Source: JBFMFH01 sp040752275 (GTDB lineage: Bacteria; Acidobacteriota; Vicinamibacteria; Vicinamibacterales; JAKQTR01). From it: DNA of 26,446 nt. Of the stretch, positions 1 through 8,436 are shown piece by piece. Location of the stretch: NCBI GenBank assembly GCA_040752275.1, contig JBFMFH010000118.1:1-26446 (forward strand), read 5' to 3'. The notes under the pieces are model-generated. The model saw nothing but the letters and a program-made list of their open reading frames with translations. It ran no database searches and was not told the DNA's origin. Positions within the stretch are counted from its first letter, which is position 1. Each line of letters opens with the position of its first letter. The position numbers were made by a program, and so were the translations under genes.

Positions 1-95
1 AGCGCGGCGCCCGGCTGGCAAGGCGCGACGACTGAGCATACTCCCGGTATGTGAGGGAGGAGCAACGCCGCCAGGCGGGATGCCCCGCCCGGGAA
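1..95. repeat. Hairpin-rich intergenic element at left edge
   Basis: Positions 10-79 fold into one long imperfect hairpin. The base arms 10-19 and 70-79 pair with a single mismatch, and the apex is CATAC (37-41) against GTATG (47-51) around a 5-base loop. A second hairpin follows: GGCGGG (74-79) and CCCGCC (84-89) around a 4-base loop. No credible reading frame lies here. The design resembles dispersed hairpin elements that I recall from intergenic regions of acidobacterial and deltaproteobacterial genomes, but that resemblance is from memory. There is no second copy in the window. It lies downstream of the minus-strand phosphatase gene and could also act in ending its transcript. Confidence 0.45.
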
Positions 96-218
96 TTGTG
101 TGAGGCATCACGGTTCCAGGGCACTAGGATCGCCGGCACTCAACCCGGAGCCGCCCGCCTACGAGACCCTTTGTAGGTGTTCGCGGCTGTCCGGCGCGGT
201 AGTCTCGATGGCCTCCGG

Positions 219-1196
219 TCAGGCGCGTCTCACGGCGAGGATGGTGACGTCGTCCGGTTGCGCCGTGCCGAGACTGAAGCGCCGAGACGACTCCGCCAGC
301 GACCGCGCCATCGCTGCAGGATCGGATGCGGCCAGCGCCGAGCACAGCTCCTCGATGCGCTCGACGCCGAACTCTCCGCCGTCCGCATTCTCCGCTTCGG
401 AGAGTCCGTCCGTGAAGAAGACCAGCGTGTCACCGGAGCGCAGCGTCGCGCGGTTCGTGACGTAGCTCGTCGTGCAGAACATACCGATGGGCAGGCTGTT
501 CGACTCGAGGCGCGTCACACCTTCCGGCCGCACCAGAAGCACCGGGAGATGGCCCGCATTGCAGATCTCCACGTCGCCGGCCGACGTCGCGCGAGTGCAC
601 GCCAGCGTCGCATAGTGGCTCGGCAGCTTGCTGTCGCAGAAGATCGCGCTCACCCGTTCGACCAGATCGCTCAGCGCCAGGCCGATTGGAATGAGCGAGC
701 GGAACATCGCGTGCAGCTGCGTCATCTGCATCGAGGCCGCCACGCCTTTTCCGGCGATGTCGCCCAGCAGGAAGTAGGCGTCGCCGGAGGAGCATGGCAG
801 CACGTCGCAGTAGTCTCCACTGACGATGCCAGCCGGGTGATATTCGTACGCGAAGCTCCATCCCGGCACCTGCAGCGACGAGGCCGGCAGCAGGCCCCGC
901 TGCACGCGGGCCGCCAGCTCCAGGTCCCGCTGCAAGGCCTCCTGCTGGGCCGTCGTCAGGTGATCCAGACAGAAGCGTAGGACCGGATCCGCCAGCAGTC
1001 GGTCTCCCTCTATGGCGTCTCCACACGACTCGCACAACCCGTACACGCCATGGCTCATGCGGTCGAGTGCCGCATCGACTTCGCCGAGCAGCCCCCGCAG
1101 CTCCGCGGGCGCCTGCGGCCGCTCGAGAGCCACCTGCAGCTGGAGCCGGCGGGAGGTCAACTGCTCATGCAGGACGTCGTGCAGGACATCGGCCAT
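219..1196 (-). CDS. PP2C/SpoIIE-type serine phosphatase with N-terminal DksA/TraR-like zinc finger
   Basis: The protein has 325 residues and is predicted cytoplasmic. Residues 1-85 are helical and carry a C-x2-C-x17-C-x2-H motif (C55, C58, C76, H79), which is the DksA/TraR zinc-finger spacing with His as the last ligand. From about residue 115 it is an RsbU/SpoIIE-like PP2C phosphatase: VSGDYCDVL and GDIAGKGVAASM carry the metal-binding aspartates, followed by NAGHLPVLL, FFTDGLSEAEN and QPDDVTIL. Such phosphatases usually dephosphorylate an anti-sigma-factor antagonist in a partner-switching pathway, and sensing comes from the N-terminal domain. No STAS or anti-sigma kinase gene is adjacent, so the target is unknown. 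The ATG is preceded by a GGAG at suitable spacing. It lies 171 bases downstream of the permease gene on the same strand and may be cotranscribed. The enzyme class is firm; a redox or metal-sensing role for the finger is inference. Confidence 0.9.
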   Translation of the reverse strand: MADVLHDVLHEQLTSRRLQLQVALERPQAPAELRGLLGEVDAALDRMSHGVYGLCESCGDAIEGDRLLADPVLRFCLDHLTTAQQEALQRDLELAARVQRGLLPASSLQVPGWSFAYEYHPAGIVSGDYCDVLPCSSGDAYFLLGDIAGKGVAASMQMTQLHAMFRSLIPIGLALSDLVERVSAIFCDSKLPSHYATLACTRATSAGDVEICNAGHLPVLLVRPEGVTRLESNSLPIGMFCTTSYVTNRATLRSGDTLVFFTDGLSEAENADGGEFGVERIEELCSALAASDPAAMARSLAESSRRFSLGTAQPDDVTILAVRRA

Positions 1197-1367
1197 TGCG
1201 ACTGTCTCTCCAGGAAGGCCCCATCATCGGGCAGCCCTGACGGCCCGTCAAGCCCGGCGGTCGCGGCAAGTCGCACCGCCGCGGGGCCGACGGGATGCCG
1301 CAGGCGTCGGAACTCGGCTGCGTCAGGCGGGGAGGGAATGGCGGCGCCGTAGGGCCGCGTTCACCCC

Positions 1368-3950
1368 CTACTCTGCCCTGAGCGCGCGCACGGGCGACAG
1401 CCGCGCGGCGCGCCGCGCGGGCACGTAGCATGCCGCAAGCGCGGAAAGCGCCAGCAGCGCAGGCGCAATCGAGAATACCCACGGATCGAACGGGCTCACG
1501 TCGTAGAGGGCGCTCGCCAGCGCGAGGCCGGTGCCCAGCGACAGCATGAGACCGATCCCCAGGCCCATGGCCACGAGCCGGGCCCCCTCGCGCACCACGA
1601 GCCACAGGATACCCGGAGCGGTCGCCCCCAGCGCAATGCGGATCCCGATCTCGCGCGTGCGGCGCGACACGAGATACGCGCGCACGCCGTAGATCCCGAT
1701 CACCGCGAGCACGACGGCCAGACCGCCGAACACGGCAAACAAGTTCGCCCCGGCCCGCACGAGGCCTGACGACAAGCTCCGATCCCGGAACTCCCCCATC
1801 GTCGACATGGTGAGGATCGGCACGCGGCCGTCAGCGGCGCGAATCTCCCGGCGCACGGCGCGCAGCACGGCCGCCTGCCCCTCGAGCGTGGCGGACTCGA
1901 CGCGCAGGTGCAGGTGCATGGCCGACCGGTAGCGCTGGCCCGATGGCACGAACACGTGCGGCACGGGCGATTTGTCGAACAGGCTGTGCCGCGTGCCGCC
2001 GGCGATGCCAACCACCTCCAGGACGTCGGCGTCCGCGGCCTCGCGGCCCGGGAAGTAGATGTGCTGGCCGATCGCGTCACCCTCCGGGAACAACCGTGTC
2101 GCCAGTGGCTCGTCGATGATGGCCACTCGCGGGCCATCGGACGACGCTTCCTCGGCCTGGCTGAATCCGCGCCCGCGCCGGATCGGGATCCCGAGTGTCT
2201 CGAAATAGCCGCTGCCGACGATGTAATGGGCGGCGCCGATGCCATCGCGGGCGTCGGCCGGCCCGCTGCTCGATCCCCACGAGACCGACGAGCCGTCGCC
2301 CTGCGCGGCGCTCTCGTCACCCGCCGGCCGATCCCCCACCTTGCGCACGCTGCGGCCCTCGGTGAAGTCGCCGAAGGGCGCGACCGACGCGAGGCTGGCT
2401 GCCGGCACGCCCGGTAGGGCCCGCACGCGCTCGAGCACGCGCGCGTAGAAGGCGCGCCCGCGCTCTTCGTCGATACCCGCCAGACCCGGGTCAACCGTCA
2501 CGATGAGGCTGCGGTCCAGCGAGAAACCCGGGTCCGCGTGCGACGCGTTGATGGCGCCCCGCACGAACAGGCCGGCCGCCGTCAGCAGCGTCATCGACAG
2601 CGCGATCTGGCCCACCACCAGGGCGTGGCGGAAGTTGAACCACCGGCGAGGCCCCTGGGGACCTGAGCGCTCGCCTTCCTTGATCTCGGTGACCATGTCG
2701 GTGCGCGCCAGCGACAGCGCCGGGCCGAGGCTGAAGGCGAGGGTGCTGAGGAGGGCCAGTCCCAGGGTGGTAGCCAGCACGCGCGCGTCGGGCCGCGCGT
2801 CGATCATGACCATCAGCGGGAGCATCGGGGCGATCGTGGCCGTGAACGCCTGGATGGCCCAGGAGGTGAGCAGGAGCCCGGCCGCGCTTCCCGCAAGCGA
2901 CAGGACGAGGCCCTCGACGAACAACTGCCGGAAGACCCGGCTGCCGCTCGCCCCGATAGCCAGGCGGATGGCGAATTCGCGGCGGCGGGCCGAGGCGCGG
3001 GCCAGCAGCATGTTCGCGAGGTTCATGCAAGCAATCACGAGCACGAGGACGGAGGTGCCGAGCAACAGCGCCGACAGGCCGAAGAAGTCGTCGCTCTGCG
3101 GGCTGCTGCCGATGCTGGCGCGCGAGAGCGGGCGCACCCGGATGCCGAGGTGCCGGTGCTCACCGGGATACGCCTCTTCGAGCCGGGCGGCCAGCGGCTT
3201 CAACGACGACTCGGCCGCCGGTATCGACATGCCGGGCCTCAGGCGCGCGAAAAGCAGGAGCGTGGCATTCGCGCGATCGTCGAGGCGGGAGTGGGCGCCC
3301 TGGCGGAAGACGTCGCCGGTCACGCTTTCGTACACGCCCAGCGGCAGGTAGACAGCCGGTGCGATGACTGCGCTCGGACCGCCGAAGCCGCGCGGCGCGA
3401 CGCCCACCACCGTGTACTCGCGCGTGTTCACCCGCAGCGTCGTGCCCAGCACGTCGGGATCCGCCCCGGTCTTGCGCCAGTACTCGTCGCTCAGGATGAC
3501 GACCTGGCGCTGGGCGCCCGGCGCTTCTTCCTCCGGCAGGAAGGCCCGGCCCAACGCGGGCCGCACGCCGAAGGTCGAGAAGTAGTTCGCGCCGACTTGG
3601 AAGGCGAACACGCGGCGCGTCAGCTCGGCCTCACCGAGGCCCACGAGCCCCGCGCCGACGGCCGTGACGTCGAGAAACGCCTGGTTCTGTTCGCGGATGT
3701 CGCGGTAGGCCGGGTACGAGAACTCGCGGTACTGATCGGGCCGCGAGGTGTCGTAGTTGTACAGGCCCACCACCTCGCCCGGCTGGTCGCTGCCCGGCCG
3801 CGGCCGTAGCACGAGCGAGTTCACCAGCGTGAAGACGGCCGTGTTGAGGCCGATGCCGAGGGCGAGGATCAGCACGGCGACGGCGGTGAATCCCGGGGTC
3901 TTCGCGAGCAGGCGGATGGCGTGGCGCAGATCGGACACAATGGCGGCCAT
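1368..3950 (-). CDS. ADOP-type ABC transporter permease (duplicated MacB/FtsX permease)
   Basis: An 860-residue inner-membrane protein with two MacB/FtsX-type permease halves in one chain. The first membrane helix (about 15-45) contains the family pattern LALGIGLNTAVF and is followed by a periplasmic MacB-like domain to about residue 285. The first FtsX helices run from about 290 to 420 (ACMNLANMLLARASARRREFAIRLAIGA). A helix at about 440-465 starts the second half, with a second periplasmic domain. The final FtsX block covers about 730-860 (REIGIRIALGA, ending SPVRALRAE). This is the layout of the acidobacterial duplicated orphan permeases, which are encoded without an ATPase, and none is seen here. 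A PadR-type regulator often accompanies the family but is absent. Substrate unknown; MacB relatives move macrolides, peptides or lipoproteins across the envelope. A GGAG lies 6 bases before the ATG. Confidence 0.93.
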   Translation of the reverse strand: MAAIVSDLRHAIRLLAKTPGFTAVAVLILALGIGLNTAVFTLVNSLVLRPRPGSDQPGEVVGLYNYDTSRPDQYREFSYPAYRDIREQNQAFLDVTAVGAGLVGLGEAELTRRVFAFQVGANYFSTFGVRPALGRAFLPEEEAPGAQRQVVILSDEYWRKTGADPDVLGTTLRVNTREYTVVGVAPRGFGGPSAVIAPAVYLPLGVYESVTGDVFRQGAHSRLDDRANATLLLFARLRPGMSIPAAESSLKPLAARLEEAYPGEHRHLGIRVRPLSRASIGSSPQSDDFFGLSALLLGTSVLVLVIACMNLANMLLARASARRREFAIRLAIGASGSRVFRQLFVEGLVLSLAGSAAGLLLTSWAIQAFTATIAPMLPLMVMIDARPDARVLATTLGLALLSTLAFSLGPALSLARTDMVTEIKEGERSGPQGPRRWFNFRHALVVGQIALSMTLLTAAGLFVRGAINASHADPGFSLDRSLIVTVDPGLAGIDEERGRAFYARVLERVRALPGVPAASLASVAPFGDFTEGRSVRKVGDRPAGDESAAQGDGSSVSWGSSSGPADARDGIGAAHYIVGSGYFETLGIPIRRGRGFSQAEEASSDGPRVAIIDEPLATRLFPEGDAIGQHIYFPGREAADADVLEVVGIAGGTRHSLFDKSPVPHVFVPSGQRYRSAMHLHLRVESATLEGQAAVLRAVRREIRAADGRVPILTMSTMGEFRDRSLSSGLVRAGANLFAVFGGLAVVLAVIGIYGVRAYLVSRRTREIGIRIALGATAPGILWLVVREGARLVAMGLGIGLMLSLGTGLALASALYDVSPFDPWVFSIAPALLALSALAACYVPARRAARLSPVRALRAE

Positions 3951-3985
3951 GAGCGCTCCAGGGTGTTCTCTGTGATCAACGAATT

Positions 3986-4017
3986 CGCGGGCAGGAAGGT
4001 TCCTTTCCGGGCCCGCG
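3986..4017. terminator. Candidate hairpin after the arylsulfotransferase-like gene
   Basis: Two nested perfect stems lie in the 108-base gap between the minus-strand genes: CGCGGGC (3986-3992) with GCCCGCG (4011-4017), and inside it AGGAA (3993-3997) with TTCCT (4000-4004). No T-run follows on the minus strand, so intrinsic termination is uncertain. It may instead be an intercistronic processing or attenuation structure. Confidence 0.3.
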
Positions 4018-4058
4018 CGGCGCCGACCGGCGGCCCAGACTCGCGCACATCGAAGGCC

Positions 4059-5342
4059 TCATCTCTTCCTCAGGGCGTCGGGCTCGAGGTGCCACTCCAG
4101 GTTGTTGGGAGGCGTGACCGACAGCTCCTCGGGCCGGGGCAGGGCCCGCAGTTGCGGGGTGAAGTCGTAAGGAACAGGCGACGGCCGGGTGGTCCCGCCT
4201 CGATTGACGAATTCCCAGACGATGTCGCCGTCGGGCTTCACCTGGAAGAGCCGACCGGTGTTATCCTCGGCGATGAAGGTGTTGCCGTTGGGCAGCCGCT
4301 TCTGCGATCCCATCGTCTTGCTGAAGAATTTCATGTTCGAGTAGCCTTCCGTCTCGTACTTCCACACCACCTCCTTCGTCACCGGGTTGAGTTCGATGAT
4401 GAAGGTCTGTCCGGTGTGCTCCCGGTTTCTGGTGAAGAGGCCGTTGTCGAACAGGATGATGTGGCCCTCGCCGGGGAGCCCCTTCTCGATCATCTCGGGC
4501 TCGTGGCAGTGAGCCATCCCGCCCTTGTACGTGTGGGTGGCTTCCCAGACCACCTTCCCGGTCTCCTTGTCCACGATGTATACCGTGTCGATGTTTCTGG
4601 CATTGACCAGGATGTTGCCGGGCTTGAACCTGGCGTCGCCGCCGTCGTACCACTTGTTCTCCGGCAGCGGGGCGATGGAGTTCACGTGGAGCCAGTCGCC
4701 GGGGGGCGTGGCGGGTGAGAACCGGTTGAGATCGAGGTGCTGGTAGGCGTGCCATTCCCACACCACCTTGCCGGCCGGACTCACCTCGTAGATGTCGGCG
4801 CTCAGCTGCGCTTCCTCGCTGCCCCTCTTGCGAAGCGGCCACCAGGGGGCGATCTCCACGTCCTGGACCTGCCGTTGGTACTTTTCGGGGATCGGCTCGT
4901 GTGCAATGAGCAGCCGGTTGTCGTTGGGCAGCCAGCGGAGGTCGTTGATGGACCCGATGCCCTGGTGCTTCCACACGACGCGCCCATCCCAGTCGTACTC
5001 GAAGATGGTCTTGTCGGGCCCGGCGTAGAGCAGGTGGCCATCCGACCGCAGCCGGCTCCGCTTGTTGAAGTTCGGGGCCACCTTCCAGGTGTGCACAACC
5101 CGACCGTTCATGTTGATGAGCCGGATGTCGTCAGGGAACTCGCTCTTGGCCCTGACCTTGGGGTCGGGGTGGTTCCCGGTCGTGGAGTGGTCCGAGATGA
5201 GGATGTAGGAGCCGTAGGCCTCACCTGGCTTGTAGATGGTGGTCCCGGTCGGATAGATGGTCGGATAGGCGGCGAGGTATGCGACAGCCAGCATTGCGAC
5301 AATCGCCGCGGTCACAAGGGTGGTAACAGGTCTTCGGGTCAT
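4059..5342 (-). CDS. Arylsulfotransferase (ASST)-family beta-propeller protein
   Basis: A 427-residue protein with an N-terminal hydrophobic segment (about residues 7-26) that acts as a signal anchor, so the rest should lie outside the cytoplasmic membrane. The body consists of repeated blades of the type GRVVHTWKV, GRVVWKHQG, GKVVWEWHA, GKVVWEATH, KEVVWKYET and GDIVWEFVN, alternating with LPNDNRLL and LPNGNTFI patterns. This is typical of the arylsulfotransferase / PQQ-like propeller superfamily. Conserved histidines sit in GDWLHVNSIAPLPEN and MAHCHEPEM; ASST enzymes use an active-site histidine to carry sulfate between phenolic donors and acceptors. Many family members outside enterobacteria have no proven sulfotransferase activity, so the reaction is provisional. 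A GGAG lies about 7 bases before the ATG. It reads away from the M24 peptidase gene and towards the permease gene. Confidence 0.8.
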   Translation of the reverse strand: MTRRPVTTLVTAAIVAMLAVAYLAAYPTIYPTGTTIYKPGEAYGSYILISDHSTTGNHPDPKVRAKSEFPDDIRLINMNGRVVHTWKVAPNFNKRSRLRSDGHLLYAGPDKTIFEYDWDGRVVWKHQGIGSINDLRWLPNDNRLLIAHEPIPEKYQRQVQDVEIAPWWPLRKRGSEEAQLSADIYEVSPAGKVVWEWHAYQHLDLNRFSPATPPGDWLHVNSIAPLPENKWYDGGDARFKPGNILVNARNIDTVYIVDKETGKVVWEATHTYKGGMAHCHEPEMIEKGLPGEGHIILFDNGLFTRNREHTGQTFIIELNPVTKEVVWKYETEGYSNMKFFSKTMGSQKRLPNGNTFIAEDNTGRLFQVKPDGDIVWEFVNRGGTTRPSPVPYDFTPQLRALPRPEELSVTPPNNLEWHLEPDALRKR

Positions 5343-5790
5343 GGCTCACTCCTCGCTGGTTCCCGGCCTCCTTCATGAGCGCCTGCCGGCAGCGGCTGAA
5401 TTCCCCGGCCGAGTAGCCGGTCCGCTGCGTGCGCGCGACATCCTGCAGCGCGACGCCTGTCAAACACCAGCAGTTCCTCTCGATCGTCTCAGATACGTGG
5501 CATAACGGCTGGCGCTCAGCCGCGAGCCGGGCGTCGTCGTCTTCTCGCCCTGGCCCCACGCCGGGCGCGGCTCGTCGGCTGCAGCGCCTTGATAGCCTGC
5601 CGTCTGACAGTGGGAGGGAGTTCATCTCCGGCCGTCGGCGGCACGTCTGGTACGCGCGCCAACACCCTGTCGAACAACGCAGCGTCCCCACGACGGCCCC
5701 GCTCCTCAAGTCTCGAACGTTATGTGTCACGATTGTCTCACAGGCTGCTGCTATACTCCCAGTGCACCGCCCCCGCGTGGAGAGTTCGAG
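5343..5790. other. Divergent intergenic region, 448 bases
   Basis: This separates the minus-strand ASST-like gene from the plus-strand M24 peptidase gene and should hold both promoters. A TATACT at 5752-5757, 34-39 bases before the chosen ATG, is a fair -10 element for the peptidase. The only -35-like hexamer (TTGTCT, 5733-5738) is too close, with a 13-base spacer. Two small hairpins are visible: CCGGC/GCCGG (5405-5420) and GGCTG/CAGCC (5507-5521). No supported coding region was found. Confidence 0.4.
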
Positions 5791-7143
5791 ATGCGATTCC
5801 CGATCCCCGTGTTCGGTGTCCTCGGTCTGCTGTTCGCTGCGCCGGCGGTCGTCCCCGTGTCCGCGGCTCCGGACCCCGGCGCCGTGATTGCGTCCGCCGG
5901 CAGCCAGATTCCGCACATTCTGACGTTGCGGGAACAGAACGCCTTTTTCAACGCGTCGCTCAAGGTCCGGCTCGAGCAGATCGTCCCCGAAATCATGCGA
6001 GAGGAAGGCATCGACTTCTGGCTGATCATCTGCCGCGAGAACAACGAGGATCCTGTCTACTTCTCGCTCGTCCCGTTCACGGCGCTCTACGCGAGCCGGC
6101 TGCAGATCCTCGTCTTCCACGACCGCGGGACCGCAGGCGTCGAGCGCTTTTCGGTGAACTTCCGCCAAATGGGAGACTGGTGGAAGAGCGCGTGGGATCC
6201 CTCGAAGATGGACCAGTGGGCGCGTTTGGCCGAGATCATCCGCGAGCGCGACCCGAAGGTCATCGCCGTCAACGAATCGGAGACCGACAAGTACGGCGAC
6301 GGCCTGACCTCGTCGCTCAAGACCAGGCTCGTCGCCGCCATCGGCCCCGAGTACGCGAGGCGGCTGACATCGGCCAGCCGGCTCGCCGTGCGCGTCCTCG
6401 AGCGGCGGACGGCCGAAGAACTCGCGGTCTACCCGCAGATCGCGGCCATCGCCCACGCGATCATCGGCGAGGCGTTCTCGAACCGGGTGATCACGCCGGG
6501 CGTGACGACGACCGAGGACGTCGTGTGGTGGACGCGCGAACGCTCACGCCAGCTCGGGTTCGCCAACTGGTTCCAGACGTCGGTCTCGATTCAGCGGCCA
6601 AAGGACAGCCCCTTCAAGAACAGCCCCGTGATCCAGCGCGGCGACCTGCTTCACATCGACTTCGGCATCGCCTACCTGAACCTGTGCACCGACACGCAGC
6701 AGCAGGCGTACGTGCTCAAGGAAGGCGAGACGGATGCGCCTGCCGGCCTGAAAAAGGCCCTCGCGCTGGCCAACCGGCTGCAGGACATCCACATCGAAGA
6801 GATGAAGCCCGGCCGCACCGGGAATGAGGTGCTGGCCTCGGCCCTGAAGCGGGCGAGAGCCGAGGGCCTGCGGCCGAGCATCTACTCGCATCCACTCGGC
6901 GTGCACGGCCACGCGGCGGGCTCGCCGGTCGGCATGGTCGACAAGCAGGACGGGGTGCCGGGCGAGGGCGACTACCGGCTGGCTGCCGGCACGGTCCACT
7001 CGATCGAACTGAACAACCGGGCGGACGTGACGGAGTGGGGCAACCAGGAGGTGCGGATCGCCCTCGAGCAGGACGCGGTGTTGACGAGAATCGGCATGTA
7101 CTTTCTCGACCGGCGCCAGACGGCGTTCCACCTGATCCGGTAG
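5791..7143 (+). CDS. Secreted M24-family metallopeptidase (Xaa-Pro aminopeptidase-like)
   Basis: A 450-residue exported peptidase. The ATG at 5791 was chosen over an in-frame ATG at 5722 because a GGAGAG lies just before it and translation then begins with a clean signal peptide (basic start, hydrophobic LGLLFAAPAVV, Ala-rich cleavage region near residue 25). Residues about 30-200 are the creatinase/prolidase-like N-terminal domain. The C-terminal pita-bread domain shows the M24 metal ligands: D290 (HIDFG), D301 (CTDTQ), a histidine in SHPLGVHGH, E406 (SIELNN) and E426 (ALEQDAVL). The enzyme is therefore likely active with two metal ions, releasing N-terminal residues before proline or cleaving related dipeptides in the periplasm. 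Another secreted peptidase gene follows 223 bases downstream on the same strand, but the dispersed repeat between them argues against a simple operon. Confidence 0.9.
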   Translation: MRFPIPVFGVLGLLFAAPAVVPVSAAPDPGAVIASAGSQIPHILTLREQNAFFNASLKVRLEQIVPEIMREEGIDFWLIICRENNEDPVYFSLVPFTALYASRLQILVFHDRGTAGVERFSVNFRQMGDWWKSAWDPSKMDQWARLAEIIRERDPKVIAVNESETDKYGDGLTSSLKTRLVAAIGPEYARRLTSASRLAVRVLERRTAEELAVYPQIAAIAHAIIGEAFSNRVITPGVTTTEDVVWWTRERSRQLGFANWFQTSVSIQRPKDSPFKNSPVIQRGDLLHIDFGIAYLNLCTDTQQQAYVLKEGETDAPAGLKKALALANRLQDIHIEEMKPGRTGNEVLASALKRARAEGLRPSIYSHPLGVHGHAAGSPVGMVDKQDGVPGEGDYRLAAGTVHSIELNNRADVTEWGNQEVRIALEQDAVLTRIGMYFLDRRQTAFHLIR

Positions 7144-7221
7144 TCGGCAGGTTCGCCTCCTTCCGGGCGGGCACGGCGTGCGGCTTGACATCCCGGCGTC
7201 CGCCGCGCACAGTGCCTGGGT

Positions 7222-7332
7222 GCTTCGACTCGCAAGTACGGCCACGAATCGGTCCCGCCGAACGTGGTCGGATCTGCTCTCCACTCAGTCCTGAGGGGGC
7301 AGGTACGCTGCCATCCTTGCGCATCGAAGGAC
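7222..7332. repeat. Dispersed repeat, copy 1
   Basis: These 111 bases match 26206-26320 at roughly 80-85% by eye, from GC(T/G)TCGACTCGC to TGCGCATCGAAGGAC. Two dyads are kept in both copies. One has CGGCCACG facing CGTGG(T/C)CG, where the T gives a G-U pair, so the stem survives. The other is CTCAG-2 bases-CTGAG. The element ends 34 bases before the ATG of the C39-like gene, so it forms part of that gene's upstream region. Nature unknown: REP-like element, small RNA or decayed mobile element are all possible. Confidence 0.65.
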
Positions 7333-7353
7333 CAGGTCGCCCCCGAGTATGAC

Positions 7354-7359
7354 GGAGGT
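7354..7359 (+). promoter_or_regulatory. Ribosome binding site fixing the C39-like start
   Basis: A perfect GGAGGT lies 7 bases before the ATG at 7367. This favours that start over the in-frame ATG at 7349, which lies upstream of the site. Confidence 0.8.
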
Positions 7360-7366
7360 GCCACCT

Positions 7367-8338
7367 ATGTCTCTCCCGTTCGGTCGGTCCGGAGTGTTCG
7401 CGCTGTTCACGAGCTGCTGGGTGCCGGCCATGGTCGCCGGACTGTCGGGCGGGCCGGCGCCTCAGTCCCAGGTCGTCCGCCCGACCGTTCCTCCCCAGCG
7501 GATGGTCGCTCCCCCCTTCGAACTCCCCGCGCAGGAGTCTCTCGTCCGCGTGGGACGCTACCAGGCGATCCCGAGGCCCATCCACGTCGCGGCGGCGCGG
7601 GCGGAGCGCCCTGTCGTTCGTCCGCTGCGGAACATGTACCAGCTCGACCAGCGTTTCGGGAACCTCTTCTCCGCTGACGGCAGCAGCAACATCTGCGGCG
7701 CGGCATCGACCGCGAACGTCTTGCTCTACCTGCGCCACACCCGCCAGCCGTCTTTCCCTGGGATCATGACGAAGTCGGTGCCCGCGGGCTCGACCAACGA
7801 GGATGCGGTCCGGGCCGCATTCAAGGCGTGCGGCGTGATCCCGAACGAAGGCACCACGAGTTTCAGGATCGTCGCGTGCGCGAAGCGGTTCGTGCAGGAA
7901 GGCGGCTACCCGGTCGACTGGATCTGGCGGGTCGGCATCCACGCGACCGATACCCGCGAGAAGCGGGCACCGCAACCCACGGAGCTGCGCGACTGGATCG
8001 ACAAGGACCGTGCGGTCGTGTTGCTGTTCGGCTGGTACCAGGTCGGATGGGACGGCAACAGCAAGACGTGGCAGTACACGCGCCATCACGGACACTTCGT
8101 CGCGCTGGCGGGCTACGACGCCGGTGAACTCACCCGGTTCTACGTGTCGAACCCGCTTGTGGACTACAACGCTCCGGGCTTCGGTGATGCCCGCGAGTCC
8201 GCAATCCGGCTGTCGCTCATTCCCTTGGACGCGGCGATCGCCACGCCCCAGGGGATTCGCAGCCTCTGGCAGACGCGCGATCTGGTGGGAGGTGCGCTGG
8301 GAGTGCTCGAAGAGGCCGTCGTGATCGGCACGCGCTGA
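7367..8338 (+). CDS. Secreted papain-fold (C39-like) cysteine protease
   Basis: A 323-residue protein starting at 7367. A short hydrophobic N-terminus (SGVFALFTSCWVPAMVAGL) looks like a signal peptide, followed by a proline-rich linker to about residue 85. The catalytic region has the order expected of C39_2-type papain-fold proteases: C110 in SSNICGAASTANVLLYL, H243 in HHGHFVALAGYD and N262 in YVSNPLVDYN. Around residue 155 it has EDAVRAAFKACG, similar to the helices following the active Cys in this fold. Unlike bacteriocin-processing C39 domains it is not fused to an ABC exporter, and no double-glycine substrate is seen nearby, so a general extracytoplasmic protease or amidase is more likely. 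The sequence family itself I do not recognise. It converges on the DinB gene, 98 bases away, with no clear terminator between them. Confidence 0.7.
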   Translation: MSLPFGRSGVFALFTSCWVPAMVAGLSGGPAPQSQVVRPTVPPQRMVAPPFELPAQESLVRVGRYQAIPRPIHVAAARAERPVVRPLRNMYQLDQRFGNLFSADGSSNICGAASTANVLLYLRHTRQPSFPGIMTKSVPAGSTNEDAVRAAFKACGVIPNEGTTSFRIVACAKRFVQEGGYPVDWIWRVGIHATDTREKRAPQPTELRDWIDKDRAVVLLFGWYQVGWDGNSKTWQYTRHHGHFVALAGYDAGELTRFYVSNPLVDYNAPGFGDARESAIRLSLIPLDAAIATPQGIRSLWQTRDLVGGALGVLEEAVVIGTR

Positions 8339-8436
8339 TCGACGGAGGCGCCCCCCGCCCTGGTTGCGCGCGAGATGGGCCGGCTCGACGTGAGCGGCAT
8401 CGACACTCCCCGGTCAAGGGATCGCTCGGGCGGCCT

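Noticed and set aside
5725..5745. A CRP-like site (TGTGT...TCACA) before the M24 peptidase gene
   Set aside because: The left half deviates from TGTGA and the half-site spacing is wrong; no other evidence supports it.
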